NCBI RefSeq assembly: GCF_000372725.1
Contig: NW_005200881.1
Coordinates: forward strand, 416,112 to 480,111
Length of the DNA stretch: 64,000 bases
Direction of reading: 5' to 3'
Source: Emiliania huxleyi CCMP1516
Taxonomy: Eukaryota; Haptophyta; Isochrysidales; Noelaerhabdaceae
In this document: positions 21,028 through 31,083 of the stretch, in pieces
Layout of the letters: the number at the start of each line of letters is the position of its first letter
Numbering within the stretch: the stretch's first letter is position 1
Translations under genes and position numbers: made by a program
The notes under the pieces: model-generated
Database searches by the model: none
What the model saw: only the letters and a program-made list of their open reading frames with translations
Told to the model about the DNA's origin: nothing

Positions 21028-22169
21028 ATGCCACGCCTGTCTGTCGCCGACGCGCTAGCCATCCACCACGCCATCCACAGCACCGCGGACACAGTAACCC
21101 TCGCCGACGGCACCGTCTGCCGCATCATCGTCTCCGCGAACCGCTGCCGCCGGTGCGACCTTCCGCTTGGGATGTTCAGCAGCAACGCCAAGCTCATGGC
21201 GCAAAATATGGACAAGGACAGTGCCGCGGCCAAGCGCGCCCGCCAGGGCGCCCAGATTACACACATCATCCCGCTTGGCGCCAACGGGCAGCACGGGACG
21301 TACAACTGGGGGATGATCGAAGACGGGAGAATCGCCAAAAAATGCTTTGTGCTCGAGGACCCGACTCGGCCGCCCCAGGACCCCGCGCGCACGCCTCACG
21401 GCCACTTGCGCGCAGCTTGCACCTACCTCGACTGCCCGTACAACGAGCGGACAGAGGCCAAGCGGACTGGGGCCCTCTGGGACGCCGAGGGGGAGGGCAG
21501 CCAAAAGGCGATACTTCACCGCCCCGCTTTGGCGCGAAGCTTGCGGAGACCTAGCTGACGCGGCCTAGTACTCCCTTCCGGTAGGCGTGGTACGTTCCGC
21601 CGGGCCTCCCCCTGGCGCCCTTCCAGCGCTGGGTGCGGCTGCCGGCGCCACCCGCAGCAGCGGCCGCCGCCCCGGCGCCACCCGCAGCAGCGGCCGCCGC
21701 CCCGGCGACGGCGGCGGAGGATGAGGTTGTCGAGGAGACGGGCAGCCGCTCGTGGGCCGAGAAGGACGCGGAGCTCCGCAGCGCGGCAGTCGTCATCGAG
21801 GAGGCGGAGGGGGCGGTGCCTCCGGCCAAGCGCGCAAAGATGGCGGCCGCCGCCAGTGCGAAGGTGCAGGTCAAGGTGGAGTCGCAGCCGCAGCAGGACC
21901 AGCCGCCGGCGAGCACGCCGCCGCAGGCCTCCAGCGCGCCGTCGCCGCCCACCGCCTCTCGGGGCGCCGCGCCCGCGTCTGGCGGCGCGCCCTCGCCGGC
22001 GAGCGGCTCCGTCAAGGACATGGCTGACAGGCTCGCCTCCGAGCTCGGGCTGGCGGGTGCAAAGATCCCGGAGGTGGCCAAGGCGGCGTGTGGGATGCTC
22101 GAGGTCGACCGCACGGGCAGCCTCGCCGCCCAGATCCTCGCGTGCTACGAGAAGCTCTTTGCGGACTGA
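21028..22169 (+). CDS. Unknown two-exon protein with CxxC and an EDEV/W motif
   Basis: Exons 21028-21507 and 21585-22169 joined over a 77-base GC-AG intron give 354 residues in one frame (GEGSQK then AWYVPPGLP). The first exon has a CRRCDLPLG motif (about residue 47) and further Cys/His (CFVLED; HGHLRAACTYLDC), possibly a zinc site of no family I can name. The second exon has a duplicated AAAAAAPAPP run and then EDEVVEETGSRSWAEKDAEL, strikingly like the C-terminus of the HIRAN protein at 36779-37846. A Pro/Ser linker and a C-terminal helical segment (MADRLASELG to YEKLFAD) follow. Function unknown; nuclear role guessed from the shared motif. Confidence 0.65.
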
Positions 22170-22546
22170 GACATCTTGTGGAGGGCTGGGGGACAGTCTG
22201 GGCTGCCGACACGACCGCACAGTGGCCCGCATAGTGGCGACCGCCGTTCTTCCGCTTAACATTTGCTTGCATGTAGAGCCGCATCCTAGAGCCACTAATA
22301 GAGGAGGGAGCAACTGGAATGCGTGTTCTGTGGGATGCGGTGTCCTCTGCATGTCCCCGTCTCGTCTTTCGTCTTGTGACTGTTCCCCTTGACCCTTGTG
22401 TTGCGTTTTGCTCATGCTGCGTCCTGCGTGCTCATGTTGCTGTTGGTGCATGTTGCGGCGCCGTCGCTTCACGCTTGCTCTTTCCTCTTTTTTTCGAGTA
22501 CACTGCTCCCTGCTGCCAGCGCTGCCACCACGGGACGACGCCTTGA
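22170..22546. other. Spacer between convergent genes
   Basis: 3' flanks of the genes at 21028 (+) and 22547 (-). No gene seen. Confidence 0.6.
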
Positions 22547-23947
22547 TCAGCTCGCCTCGCTGGCTGCGCGGCTCAGCCCAAAGGCGGCGAGGGCGCCCCC
22601 TCCCGCGAGCGTCGCGAGGGCGGCCATCCGCGAGCCGCCCTCTTCCGGCATGAGGTTCACGATGAGCGGCGCGAGCACCGACCCCACCCGGCCGCAGCAG
22701 GAGGCGACGGCCACGCCGAAGCCGCGCGCTGCCGTCGGGAAGGCGTCGTTGCTCGCGACGTAGCAGATGGTCGTCGCGCCGGTGCCCGCAAGGCGCGCGG
22801 CGAGCAGCATGGCCGTTCCGGCGGCGCCGCCGCCCCCGATGACGGCGAGCGAGGACCAGACGGCGGCGGCGAAGGCGAGGAAGATTACCCAAGTGATGCG
22901 CGGCCCGAGCCGCCTGCTCAGGAGCGGCACCGCCACGTAGACGGGGAGCTCGATGAGCGCGCCGAGAGTCGTCTGGAGCCGCAAGCCGTCGCCGAGCGAG
23001 ATTGGCCACAGCACGATGCCGTAGTAGGCTATCGTCGAGGCGCACCAAGCGAAGCCCGAAAGCGCCAGCTGCGGCGCCAGCGCCAGCGGGCTTATGCTCG
23101 CCTGCACGCCGCCGCCCTCGCCCTCGCCTCCGCCTCCGCCTCCGCCTCCGCCCCCGCCCGGCTCGCGCTCCTTGACGAGAAACATCTCGCCGAGGGAAGC
23201 GCCGTTGACGCGCGCGATGCGGCGCAGCGCGGCGAGCGCGGCGTCCGCGCGGCCGGCGGCCAGCAGGAAGTGTGGCGATTCGGGTAGGTACGCAAGAGCG
23301 AGCGGCGTCGGGACGAGGCCGGCGACAGCGAGCCACTGCCACGGCCTGTCGGCGGCGAGCCAGTCGACGCCGACGAGGAGGAGGAGCCCGCCGACCCACC
23401 CGACGGCGAAGCCGACAGAGGTGACGAAAGCTCGCCTGTCCGCGGGGCACAGTTCCATCGCGACGACGCTCACCGCGATGACCATGCCGCCGGAGACAGC
23501 GCCACTCACCGCGCGCACGGCGACGAGCTGTTTGAGCTGACCGCACGCAAAGTGGGCGAGGCCCGAGAGGTACGAAGCCGGGACGAGCAGGCAGACGCAA
23601 GCGCGCCGGCCAAAGCGGTCGCTCGCCGGGCCGACGAGGAGCTGGCCCCAGAACTGGCCCACAAAGTATGCCGAGTTGACGAGGGCGAGGTCGGCGTCGC
23701 TGAGCGCCCACTCGGTCTCTAGCCGCGGCAGCAGCAGCACCGGGAGGAGCGCGCAGAAGCAGTTGCATTGCCACACGAATATCGTCGCGCCGAGCACGCG
23801 CCACTGGAAGCGGCCGAAGCCTCCCGCGAAGCGCAGCGCCTCGCCGATGGTGGCGTGGGATTGCGCGTGGGAATGGGGAGTTCCCACGGGAATACCCATT
23901 GGACTGCCGGTGAGGTCGTCGGAGTTGTCGGTGCGCACGTAGGACAT
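22547..23947 (-). CDS. Major facilitator superfamily transporter (SLC22/SV2-like)
   Basis: Membrane transporter of about 466 residues using the ATG at 23947 (MSYVRTDNSDD). The frame is open upstream to 24244, but that extension is Arg-rich, lacks support and runs through short direct repeats. About twelve hydrophobic segments are seen. The loop 2-3 signature is GPASDRFGRR, and PESPHFLLAAGRADAAL after segment 6 is the ESPRWL-like motif of organic-ion/sugar-type MFS carriers. The central loop holds a polyGly run from a CCG-type repeat. The second half has AYYGIVLW and the NDAFPTAARGFGVA loop, as in SV2 and bacterial aromatic-acid/sugar carriers. Substrate not predictable. Confidence 0.85.
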   Translation of the reverse strand: MSYVRTDNSDDLTGSPMGIPVGTPHSHAQSHATIGEALRFAGGFGRFQWRVLGATIFVWQCNCFCALLPVLLLPRLETEWALSDADLALVNSAYFVGQFWGQLLVGPASDRFGRRACVCLLVPASYLSGLAHFACGQLKQLVAVRAVSGAVSGGMVIAVSVVAMELCPADRRAFVTSVGFAVGWVGGLLLLVGVDWLAADRPWQWLAVAGLVPTPLALAYLPESPHFLLAAGRADAALAALRRIARVNGASLGEMFLVKEREPGGGGGGGGGGGEGEGGGVQASISPLALAPQLALSGFAWCASTIAYYGIVLWPISLGDGLRLQTTLGALIELPVYVAVPLLSRRLGPRITWVIFLAFAAAVWSSLAVIGGGGAAGTAMLLAARLAGTGATTICYVASNDAFPTAARGFGVAVASCCGRVGSVLAPLIVNLMPEEGGSRMAALATLAGGGALAAFGLSRAASEAS

Positions 23948-24289
23948 TGTGCGAGGGAGCGCCTCGAGCGAGGTGATGGAGGAACCGGAAGAGAAAGGAA
24001 GTCGGGCATTGCGCAGCGAACAGCATCGAGTTCGTTCGCGCTGCGCTAGGCTCAGACGGCGAGTTCGCGCTGCGCTAGGCTCAGTACGGCGAGTTCGCGC
24101 TGTGCGGCCTGGCACCGCTCTAGGCTCTCTTGCGGAGAGTTTATCTCTCGGCTGCGTTGGCTCGCCAAAGTCTTGTTCTCGATGGCGCTGACTGACTGGG
24201 TGGGAGTGACGAGTGTGTGTTTTCGTAGAGAAGGAAACACGCACGTCGTCCGGGTTCTGTCGAGCGTGCGGGCCGCCGGGCGGAGGCCA
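23948..24289. promoter_or_regulatory. 5' flank of the MFS gene with short direct repeats
   Basis: Contains two adjacent copies of GAGTTCGCGCTGCGCTAGGCTCAG near 24030-24085 and a third partial copy (GAGTTCGCGCTG). Probable promoter/5' UTR; no TATA box identified. Confidence 0.4.
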
Positions 24290-24336
24290 GGCTTGCGAGA
24301 GGGCAGAGGGCGAGAGCTAGTGCGAGAGTTACACAC

Positions 24337-24383
<47 letters not shown>

Positions 24384-24835
24384 AGACACACACTGCGCTC
24401 CCCTCAGCTCCCGCGCGGGCAGGGAGACGCGAGCCTGACGCAGTCCGGCGGCGGTGGGGGCCCACGCAGCCAGCCCCTGCGTTGCGAAGGTTGGTGCTGA
24501 GCCGCCGCCGCCGCTCGCTCTCGAAGAGCGTCGCGCTGCTGCCCGTTCCCGGAGCGACGAGCGCGAGTTTGGTGGCCAGGGCCTCGCCTGAAAGGGGGGG
24601 GGCGGGGCAGGGGGAGAAGTGAGGACGTCAGCGAGCGGGTGGGGCTGCCGGGAAGGTGGTGGGCGGGCGTGGATGCACCTCAAGTACGAGCGAGTAGCGG
24701 GAAGACCGTCGATACTCCGGCGGAAGAGTGCTCCCCCGCCACCCCCTGGGTCACCCCGAGTGACCTCGCAGCCCACGCCGCGAGGCGCTGCTGTCAGGGG
24801 ATGTTGGGGGCGTGCAAAGCTGCTCGGAAGAGACG
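24290..24835 (+). repeat. Duplicated about 530-base segment, copy 1, with (CA)n
   Basis: Closely matches 58905-59380 in the same orientation, from CTTGCGAGAG and a (CA)n tract (24336-24390) through CGCTCGCTCTCGAA, GCTGCTGCCCGTTCCCGGAG and CTGGGTCACCCCGAGTGACC to GTTGGGGGCGTGCAAAGC. Copy 1 has small insertions. Both copies lie a few hundred bases upstream of a minus-strand gene start. Confidence 0.85.
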
Positions 24836-24884
24836 GCCAGGAGCCAAGGAGCGGCCGGAGCGCGGCGAAAGACCGACGGGAAGT

Positions 24885-24926
24885 GGCCGCCGCATGCAGC
24901 CTCCGCGGAGGCTGCATGCGGCGGCC
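24885..24926. repeat. 42-base perfect palindrome
   Basis: GGCCGCCGCATGCAGCCTCC, then GC, then its exact reverse complement. It can form a long hairpin or cruciform. Located in gene-free sequence between copy 1 of the duplicated segment and the decayed recombinase. Confidence 0.95.
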
Positions 24927-25194
24927 GCACCGGCGCTGCGCGCGACCGGTCCCTCTCGGTGTGCTCTGCGGAACGGCCTTGATGTCGTGGTCGCAGCCCC
25001 TCTCTGACTCGGAAGTGGAGGAGAGCGTGGGTGTGGAGGTATCGATGCTGCCGAAGGACGAGGACTGCAAGCCCGTGGCGAAGGCCCTGCGACAGTCACG
25101 TGCAGAGCAGACAGAGATGCGATGGCGCGAGCGGCGACGGCCGGCTCATCTGCGGCTCCTGCAATGAGGAGAATTCCTATGTGTATACACACAT

Positions 25195-27139
25195 ATGTCG
25201 TCCAGCGCGCCGCAGCCACAGAGGCGCCGCATGTGGACGCGGTGTATAAGTGCGACGAAGCGGCGGTGCGTTCGTGGCTCGAGAGAGGCGGTGGAGGTGG
25301 TGCGGGCGCAGCAGGCCGCGAAGGAGCGGGGAGCCTTCGACGAGGCGGCCATCAAGGCGAACGAGGTCGCGGGAGCGCCGGTGAAGGGCACCACCACCAT
25401 GGTCGCGAGCATCTTCGATTCTCGACACGGGGGCAAAGATTGGAAGATGGTGCAGCGGCGCGAGCAGCGGAAGACCCAGTGAGACCGGCGCGGGCACTGC
25501 CGCGCAGGTTGTGGAGAGCCTGGAGATGGTGGTGGCGTCGGCAATCGAGATGTACAAGAAGGACTCACGGTGACGGACGCGCACGCGGGGCTGGTGAATG
25601 ACGTGGCGTTGAAGCAGGGCATGCTCTGGCCATCTCGTCGAAGGCGAGGTCGAACTACCCGCAGTTTGTGTCGTGGCTGGCCACATTTGCCACCTTTGTG
25701 CAGTGCCTCTATCCGTCGTGCGGCTGGCGGCACAACTTGCCTTTGGATGGGAGCGGAGGGAAGGCATTCCTGTCCAACCGAAGCTGGTGGTGCTCTACTC
25801 GAGTACCTGGCGATGTGGTTGCCAACGGACTGGTGCTGATGGGAGGGTTTGTGTGCGACTTCGAGGACGGGTCGGCGTCGTTCGCTGCACGAGGGATGAG
25901 GGTGCCGCACTCGAAGAAGAAGCCGTCGGGCGGGAAGGACAACTAACTTCACGATGAAGACGATCTCTCGGTCTTTTTTGACGGGCTGAGCGGCTGGTCG
26001 CGCGCTCACAATGTGCTGGCGCCGCAGGACGACCCGGAGTAGTCGGAGTGGAAGGTGATGATCAAGGCGATGAGGAAGGTGTGCAACGTGCGGCTGGATT
26101 CAAACCGGCCCTACAAGGCGGCGGCGCTGTGCCCGGTGACCGTGGCGTCGCTGATGTCGACCCTGTCGGTGACGAATGCGGGGGACGTGACCTTCGCCGC
26201 CGTGTTGGCGCTGGGGCTGGCGTTCTGGATGCGGCCAAACGAGTGGTTTTTCCTCGACGTGGAGTGCTTGGCATTTGTGGAGATGCAAGGCATCGAGCTG
26301 CTGCACATCCTGTTTGTGATCTCGAAGGCAGACGAGTTCAGCTCGGGAGTTGTGCGACGGACGGCGCACCGGCTCGGGTGCGGCGGGACGAGCACGGCGC
26401 CCGAGATTGTGCTAGACGCCTAGACGGCGACGGGCACTTTCACGGTGCCTTCATGTGCCCGGCGTGCTACCTGGCGTACCACCTGAGGTTCAACGAGCTT
26501 ACGACGGGCCCAGCGTTTCGGGCGAGGAGCGACTCGTCTGCGCCGATGCCGATGGACCAGGTCACGAAGGAGCTGCGCGGCAAGATCGGCGTGATGAACG
26601 AGGCGCGCGCCGCGCGGCAAGATCGGCTCGCGCGGCCGCTGCAAAAATATGAGGTCAGCGCGCGCTGCTTCCGGACGACGGCGGCGACGTACGCTGAACA
26701 GGAGGAGGGGATGACCCAGACGATGGCCAAGCATCAGGCGCGATGGGCGCGAGGCACGAGCGGGGATAAAATCCACGGTGACTACGTGCGGAACGAGGAC
26801 GCGTCCGGGCAGGCGCTGATGAAGTCGGTCGGCTCGACTTTCGGGGTTGCCTCCCGCGAGAACAAGGTGATGCAGTGGATGCTAGCCAAGGAGCAGGCTA
26901 ACGAGGAGCCGACGTTTCAAGACGCCGCGTCGTTTGACCTCTCGCGTACGCTGCCGACGGCGGGCGGGTTCCCGGCGACGAGGCCGCTCTCAGATCCGGG
27001 CGTGCGGAGGCACTGTCGAGAATTCCTAGCTTGGGAGCGTGTTCACCGTTGCGCGATGGGGATGGAGGCCGCGGCGACGGCGAGGACGGTGGCGGCGACT
27101 GTGGCGGCGGCGGCGGTGGCGGTGGCGGTGAATTCCTAG
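25195..27139 (+). pseudogene. Decayed tyrosine recombinase (Crypton/YR-type element)
   Basis: Catalytic-domain pieces of a tyrosine recombinase in order but in different frames. Frame of 26055-26423: VTFAAVLALGLAFWMRPNEW followed by LLHILFVISKADEFSSG, matching box I (Arg in RPNE) and the beta-strand region with Lys. Frame of about 26429-27139, one shift away: SARCFRTTAAT, resembling the S-x-H-x-x-R-x-x-x-A-T box II with His replaced by Arg, then KHQARW and GDYVRNED, the positions of the late His/Trp and the nucleophile Tyr. Upstream (25320-25946) broken pieces resemble the N-terminal core-binding domain (SNYPQFVSWLATFATFVQCL; LLEYLAMWLPTDW). Several frame changes and stops make it inactive unless unusual splicing restores it. 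Strain-level integrity unknown. Confidence 0.55.
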
Positions 27140-27296
27140 CGTCGGCCGTCGCCCACCCCGTCGCGTGTATATAAAACCTATAGAAAACAGACAAACCAAA
27201 CGGGAGGAGGACAAGGTCCCCACCTGCACGATCAGGATCGTGGAAGGACGATCAGGGAGGGGAACGTGACTGGGGCGCGCATCGTTTTTTTTGCTC

Positions 27297-27415
27297 GGCA
27301 CTTGGAGCACTTGGAGTGCAGTCGGCAACCTCACATCCAGGGCCGGGGAGCTGAGAAGCGCACCCAGCGGGCCGGATGATCGGCATCGGGTTACGGGCTA
27401 GAGAGCCCTAACCCT
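27297..27415 (+). repeat. Dispersed repeat D, copy 2
   Basis: Nearly identical to 18070-18187, without the neighbouring tRNA-like part. Confidence 0.85.
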
Positions 27416-27448
27416 GGAGGGTGCGCGTTCGCAGGGAAGGGGGGCGAT

Positions 27449-27562
27449 AGGAAAGAAAGAAAGAAAGAAAACACACAACCCAAGGGAGGGATGGGAGAAC
27501 GGCACGCCGCCACCACACAGGGATTTTAAGGAGAGGAGTGTGGTGCGCTAGCCGTCGCCCAC
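27449..27562 (+). repeat. Dispersed repeat C, copy 1
   Basis: From an (AAAG)n tract through CACGCCGCCACCACACAGGG and TTAAGGAGAGG to CCGTCGCCCACCCT. Present in inverted orientation at 40088-40200. The rest of 27140-27852 holds no supported gene. Confidence 0.85.
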
Positions 27563-27852
27563 CCTGGGGAGTCTGCCTCTTCGTATCTCTTTTCGCAGTC
27601 TCTCGCCGCTTCTCGCTGCAACCTTCATGCCACCTCGCGGCCGTCCCACTCTCGTCGGTCTCTCCCTTGTCACTTCCTCCTCTGTCGCGTCGTTCTCTTC
27701 TGCCTCGTCCTGCGACGCCGCCGCCTGCCGGTCCCTTGTTCTCGCGGCTTCTTTCGCCTTGCGCAACTCCGAGGGGGGCGATAGGGTAAACACGGGTCGC
27801 GCGGTGGATTTCTCTTGTTAGGAGCCTCACCTCGGCCAATATCACCCGACCC

Positions 27853-29118
27853 ATGCAGCCAACGTCGTGGCTCGGCCTCGCGGTTGCTGTTGCCGCTCTC
27901 CTCGCCGCCATGGTCTATCGGAAGCTACTGCTTTGCTCGAGCTCCCACACAATTGCGCCAGCCAAGCTCACCCTGCGCGACGTGTGCGGCAGCGAGGAGG
28001 CTTGCTGGGCGGTGAAGAGCAGCGGCGCTGCCGTCAGCAGCCTCGCCACAGCATTCGCCGGGCGGCACTGGATCTTCAACAACGAGAGCCCACCCCGCGG
28101 CGCATACGCGGAAGGGCTCGACATTGAGTGTGTGCGCCCGCGCTCCGAAGGAGCCGTCCAGAACCACACAATGGGTGCCGCCCACGAGTGCTTTGTCGAG
28201 CGCTGCGGCGCGCCGCTGCGCGCCTGTGCCCTCGTGCCCGCTTGCCGCGGCGAGTGGACAAAGGTGGTGGGAGATCTCCTCTCGGTGGTGGACGTGGCGA
28301 CGCTGCGCCCGGAGGGCATTGCTCGGCCGGAGGCGCGCGCTCTGGCCTCGTGCTTCTTCTCCCGTTGCCTCTGCGTCGCCGACCTCGCCGTCGGCGAGCC
28401 GGCAAAGGGCGAGGCGGCCGGCGGCCACGTCGCACGTTTCCCCGACGCGATTGACGACGACGACGTGCGCGCCATCCTGTCCCTCGCCGCCTCCATCGGG
28501 GAGGATCCGAGCTTCGTCGAGGACCGCAACTTTGGGTCGCTGCCGCGCGGGCAGTCGAGCCCTCTCGGCGGGCAGCGGGCCACGTACCTGCAGAGCCGCT
28601 TCACCACCGACCCGCTCACCGCGCGCCTCTACCCGAGGTTGAGGGCGCTCGTCGTCCGAGCCGATGCGCAGAGCGGCTGGCGAAGGGTGCATGCGGCCAC
28701 GTTGGTGCCGCGCACCATCGAGCTGCTCAACTACTCGAGCGGCGCGCAGCACGCGGGCGCCGCCCTCTCCCTCGGCTGGCACACGGACGAGCAGTCCGCC
28801 GTCACCGCCCTCCTGCTCCTCTCCGACCCAGCAAACTTCTCCGGAGGAGAGCTCTACCACCTCGCCCACGGCCAGATGCACGCGGCGCACGCGCGGCAGC
28901 ACGAGCTCCTCGTCTACCGCTCGCACACGCCGCACGCGGTCGGTGCGCTCACGGCGGGCACGCGCCTCGCTGTCGCCCTCGAGTTCTGGCACGTGCACGT
29001 CCCAGGCGAGGGCGTCGACCACCCGGCGTACCCGCACCGGCGGGTCGGGCTGGAGCGCCCACGGACCGGGGGAGGGAGGTCCGCTCCGCCTGCGACGCTA
29101 GGCAGGTGTCCATTGTGA
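27853..29118 (+). CDS. Membrane-anchored 2OG-Fe(II) oxygenase (prolyl 4-hydroxylase-like)
   Basis: Single-exon protein of 421 residues. An N-terminal hydrophobic segment (about 7-30: LGLAVAVAALLAAMVY) predicts a type II anchor with the catalytic domain in the ER/Golgi lumen; several Cys (CGSEEACW, CFVERCG, CALVPAC, CFFSRCLC) fit a secreted, disulphide-bonded region. The double-stranded beta-helix core shows WHTDEQ with Fe ligands His310 and Asp312, distal His361 (HTPHAVG) and the 2-oxoglutarate-binding Arg371 (GTRLAVALEFW). FSGGEL is the usual strand between them. Family: P4H/PKHD-like dioxygenases; substrate unknown. Confidence 0.86.
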   Translation: MQPTSWLGLAVAVAALLAAMVYRKLLLCSSSHTIAPAKLTLRDVCGSEEACWAVKSSGAAVSSLATAFAGRHWIFNNESPPRGAYAEGLDIECVRPRSEGAVQNHTMGAAHECFVERCGAPLRACALVPACRGEWTKVVGDLLSVVDVATLRPEGIARPEARALASCFFSRCLCVADLAVGEPAKGEAAGGHVARFPDAIDDDDVRAILSLAASIGEDPSFVEDRNFGSLPRGQSSPLGGQRATYLQSRFTTDPLTARLYPRLRALVVRADAQSGWRRVHAATLVPRTIELLNYSSGAQHAGAALSLGWHTDEQSAVTALLLLSDPANFSGGELYHLAHGQMHAAHARQHELLVYRSHTPHAVGALTAGTRLAVALEFWHVHVPGEGVDHPAYPHRRVGLERPRTGGGRSAPPATLGRCPL

Positions 29119-29475
29119 GTGAGATACACGGCGCATTCTCCTTTGGTGCGATTCGCGCGCGTTTGAGATCTTGTGGACAACCAGACGCGAGGTGAGCGAT
29201 TTCCTCACAGGTAAAACACACCTCTCTTTTTTTGTGTGTGTACACTCTCTGGCTCTCCGTACTGAGGCGTACTCCGACTTCGTCTCGCAACGTCTCACCA
29301 CGCCGCCGCGCCTCCCCCCACTCCATGCGGGCACGTGTTCTCTGTGTACGTCAATCGTCTTCCCGGAACATGCGCCGCATGCGCGCCCGCGCGGCCCCGG
29401 GGCCCCGCGGACAACACCCCCCACATCCACACGACAGAGCCGCGCAAAATGGTGCTACGCCAACCGACACCCGTC
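29119..29475. other. Spacer between convergent genes
   Basis: 3' flanks of the oxygenase (+) and lipocalin (-). No gene seen. Confidence 0.6.
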
Positions 29476-30198
29476 TCAGGCATCATAAACCTCGTAGTTG
29501 CAGCCGTCCTGGTTGGTCGGGAGCGGCTTGCTGAGGGGCGACGTGAAGCCTTGCTCCTCGAGCCAGCCCAGCACCTCGGTCTCGTCGTTGGCCCGAAAGC
29601 GCTCGACATTCCTCACCAGGACGTAGAGCTGGCTCATGGATCCCTCCGAGACGATGGCGTAGTCGTACTTGCCGTCGACAACAGCGCCGAGCTTGACGAT
29701 CCAGTAGTTGCCCGGATCGGAGAAGCGCTGGTCCGCGGCACCACCAACGAGGGGTCCGAGCGCGACGCTGAGCGCCCCTGCGGTGTCGGGGCTCTGCGCA
29801 GCGAAGCCGTTGATCTTGACGCCCGTGAATATGCGTGGGAACCAGTACGCGAGGTTTGGGAACAGCCGCACAGTGTTGAGGACCGATACAACGCCGGGCG
29901 CAGAAGTGGCCGCGTAGTCGGCGGTGACGCAGTTGCCGCCCAGCTCGAACGTGAACTTGACCGTGGCGCTGGCATAGGTCTGCGGGTTTGGCGAGGGCGG
30001 TGGTGGCGAGGAGAGCGGTGAAGGTGGGGGCGAGGTGGGCGGGGCGGGCGTCCAGTGGAGGGGTCTGGTCGGCCGTGAGCGGCTGTCAGCACGGACCTGG
30101 TACCAACGTCCCACGTACTTTTCGACGTCGACCGAAGTGAGAGGCTGCGGAACGGCCGCCGTGATGGGGAGCGCGAGCAGGAGGAACTGGAACGTCAT
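29476..30198 (-). CDS. Lipocalin (ApoD/Blc-like), secreted, two exons
   Basis: Small-ligand-binding lipocalin. Start at 30198: MTFQFLLLALPITAAVPQPL is a clear signal peptide. Exons 30198-30097 and 29979-29476 are joined over a 117-base GT-AG intron, giving 201 residues. The join restores the classic lipocalin block, VEKYVGRWYQ then TYASATVKFTFEL and NCVTADY, as in ApoD (GxWYE...CxxAxY). The last third has NYWIVKLG, YDYAIVSEGS and SQLYVLVRN, matching strands G-H and the family motif. The intron length is a multiple of three without a stop, so an unspliced message would also stay open. The frame is further open upstream into a mobile-element fragment (to 31011), but the signal peptide argues for the start chosen. 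Confidence 0.88.
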   Translation of the reverse strand: MTFQFLLLALPITAAVPQPLTSVDVEKYVGRWYQVRADSRSRPTRPLHWTPAPPTSPPPSPLSSPPPPSPNPQTYASATVKFTFELGGNCVTADYAATSAPGVVSVLNTVRLFPNLAYWFPRIFTGVKINGFAAQSPDTAGALSVALGPLVGGAADQRFSDPGNYWIVKLGAVVDGKYDYAIVSEGSMSQLYVLVRNVERFRANDETEVLGWLEEQGFTSPLSKPLPTNQDGCNYEVYDA

Positions 30199-30445
30199 GC
30201 TGGCAGAAAGGAGTAAGGCAATCGAGTCACGGCGGCGCTTGCGGAAGCCCTGGAAAGTTTTGGATGCTTTAAGAACCAGGTTGAAAATCAACAACACTTT
30301 CATCATTCTCTTCTTCCAGGGTTGCAGCCACAACGACCCCTGGAATGGCGACTCGCCGCTTTCTCCTTTGAGAGAGAGAGATATATTGCTCCTTTGTGTG
30401 CGCTCTGTCTGTCGTCTGAGAGATTTTAGCAATTGGCCCATATCG

Positions 30446-31011
30446 TCCAGCATGTGCCACCACCGCCGATCCGGGTAGCCGTCGTACTCGACCTGGTGCG
30501 CGATCCGTCCGTCCCCGTCCTCCTCCCGCGCCATGACGGTCGCAGGGTACCACCGCTCACTGTCGCAGAAGATCTCGAGGCGCGATCCGGTGGACAGGAC
30601 AGTGTGGCCGTCGAGCGCCGCCCTGGCATCCTCGCGCTGTCGCTTCCGCCGCTTCGCCTTCGTCTCCTTGCTGCGCAGCAGGGTGTAGTTCGGGCCCACC
30701 TCCGCCACGCTGTCCAGCAGCTGGGCGGCGCTCGCCATCTCGACCGCGTCGTCCTCCGGCGGAAGCTCCGCGTCGCCCGCGGCCGCTTCCCGAGCGCGCT
30801 CGTCGCGCATCCGCTCGTGGTGGGCCTGCCGACGCGCCACGCCGGCGCCCGTGTGCCTCGTCGCCGCGTCCGGTGACGGCATCGGTCGCTGCCACAGGTC
30901 GTCCCACAGGTCGTACCAACAGGTCGTCCCACAAGAGGACGCCTCCGAGCCGCCGCATTTCGCCCGCCGAAAAGTCTGCCCCAATCTCGAACCAATCTCG
31001 AGTCCTCTCAC
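30446..31011 (-). pseudogene. 5' fragment of a recombinase-like mobile element with a Tudor-like segment
   Basis: Nearly identical to 53542-54074. The open minus-strand frame reads GTTCWYDLWDDLWQ, a charged linker with VAEVGPNYTLLRSKETKAKR, and then STGSRLEIFCDSERWYPATV and HQVEYDGYPDRRWWHMLDD, a beta-rich Tudor/agenet-like segment. This copy keeps the frame through that segment but stops matching the long copy immediately after it. It lies about 250 bases upstream of, and in frame with, the lipocalin gene. Confidence 0.65.
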
Positions 31012-31083
31012 TAGTTACATACATACCTTAAAAATACCAAACAACTCTAACACTCACACGTAATTTGGGGCCTGGAGCCCTGT

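Noticed and set aside
24141..25070. 309-residue minus-strand frame over the (CA)n tract
   Set aside because: Built on a microsatellite and the duplicated segment; cysteine/valine run is an artefact of (CA)n.
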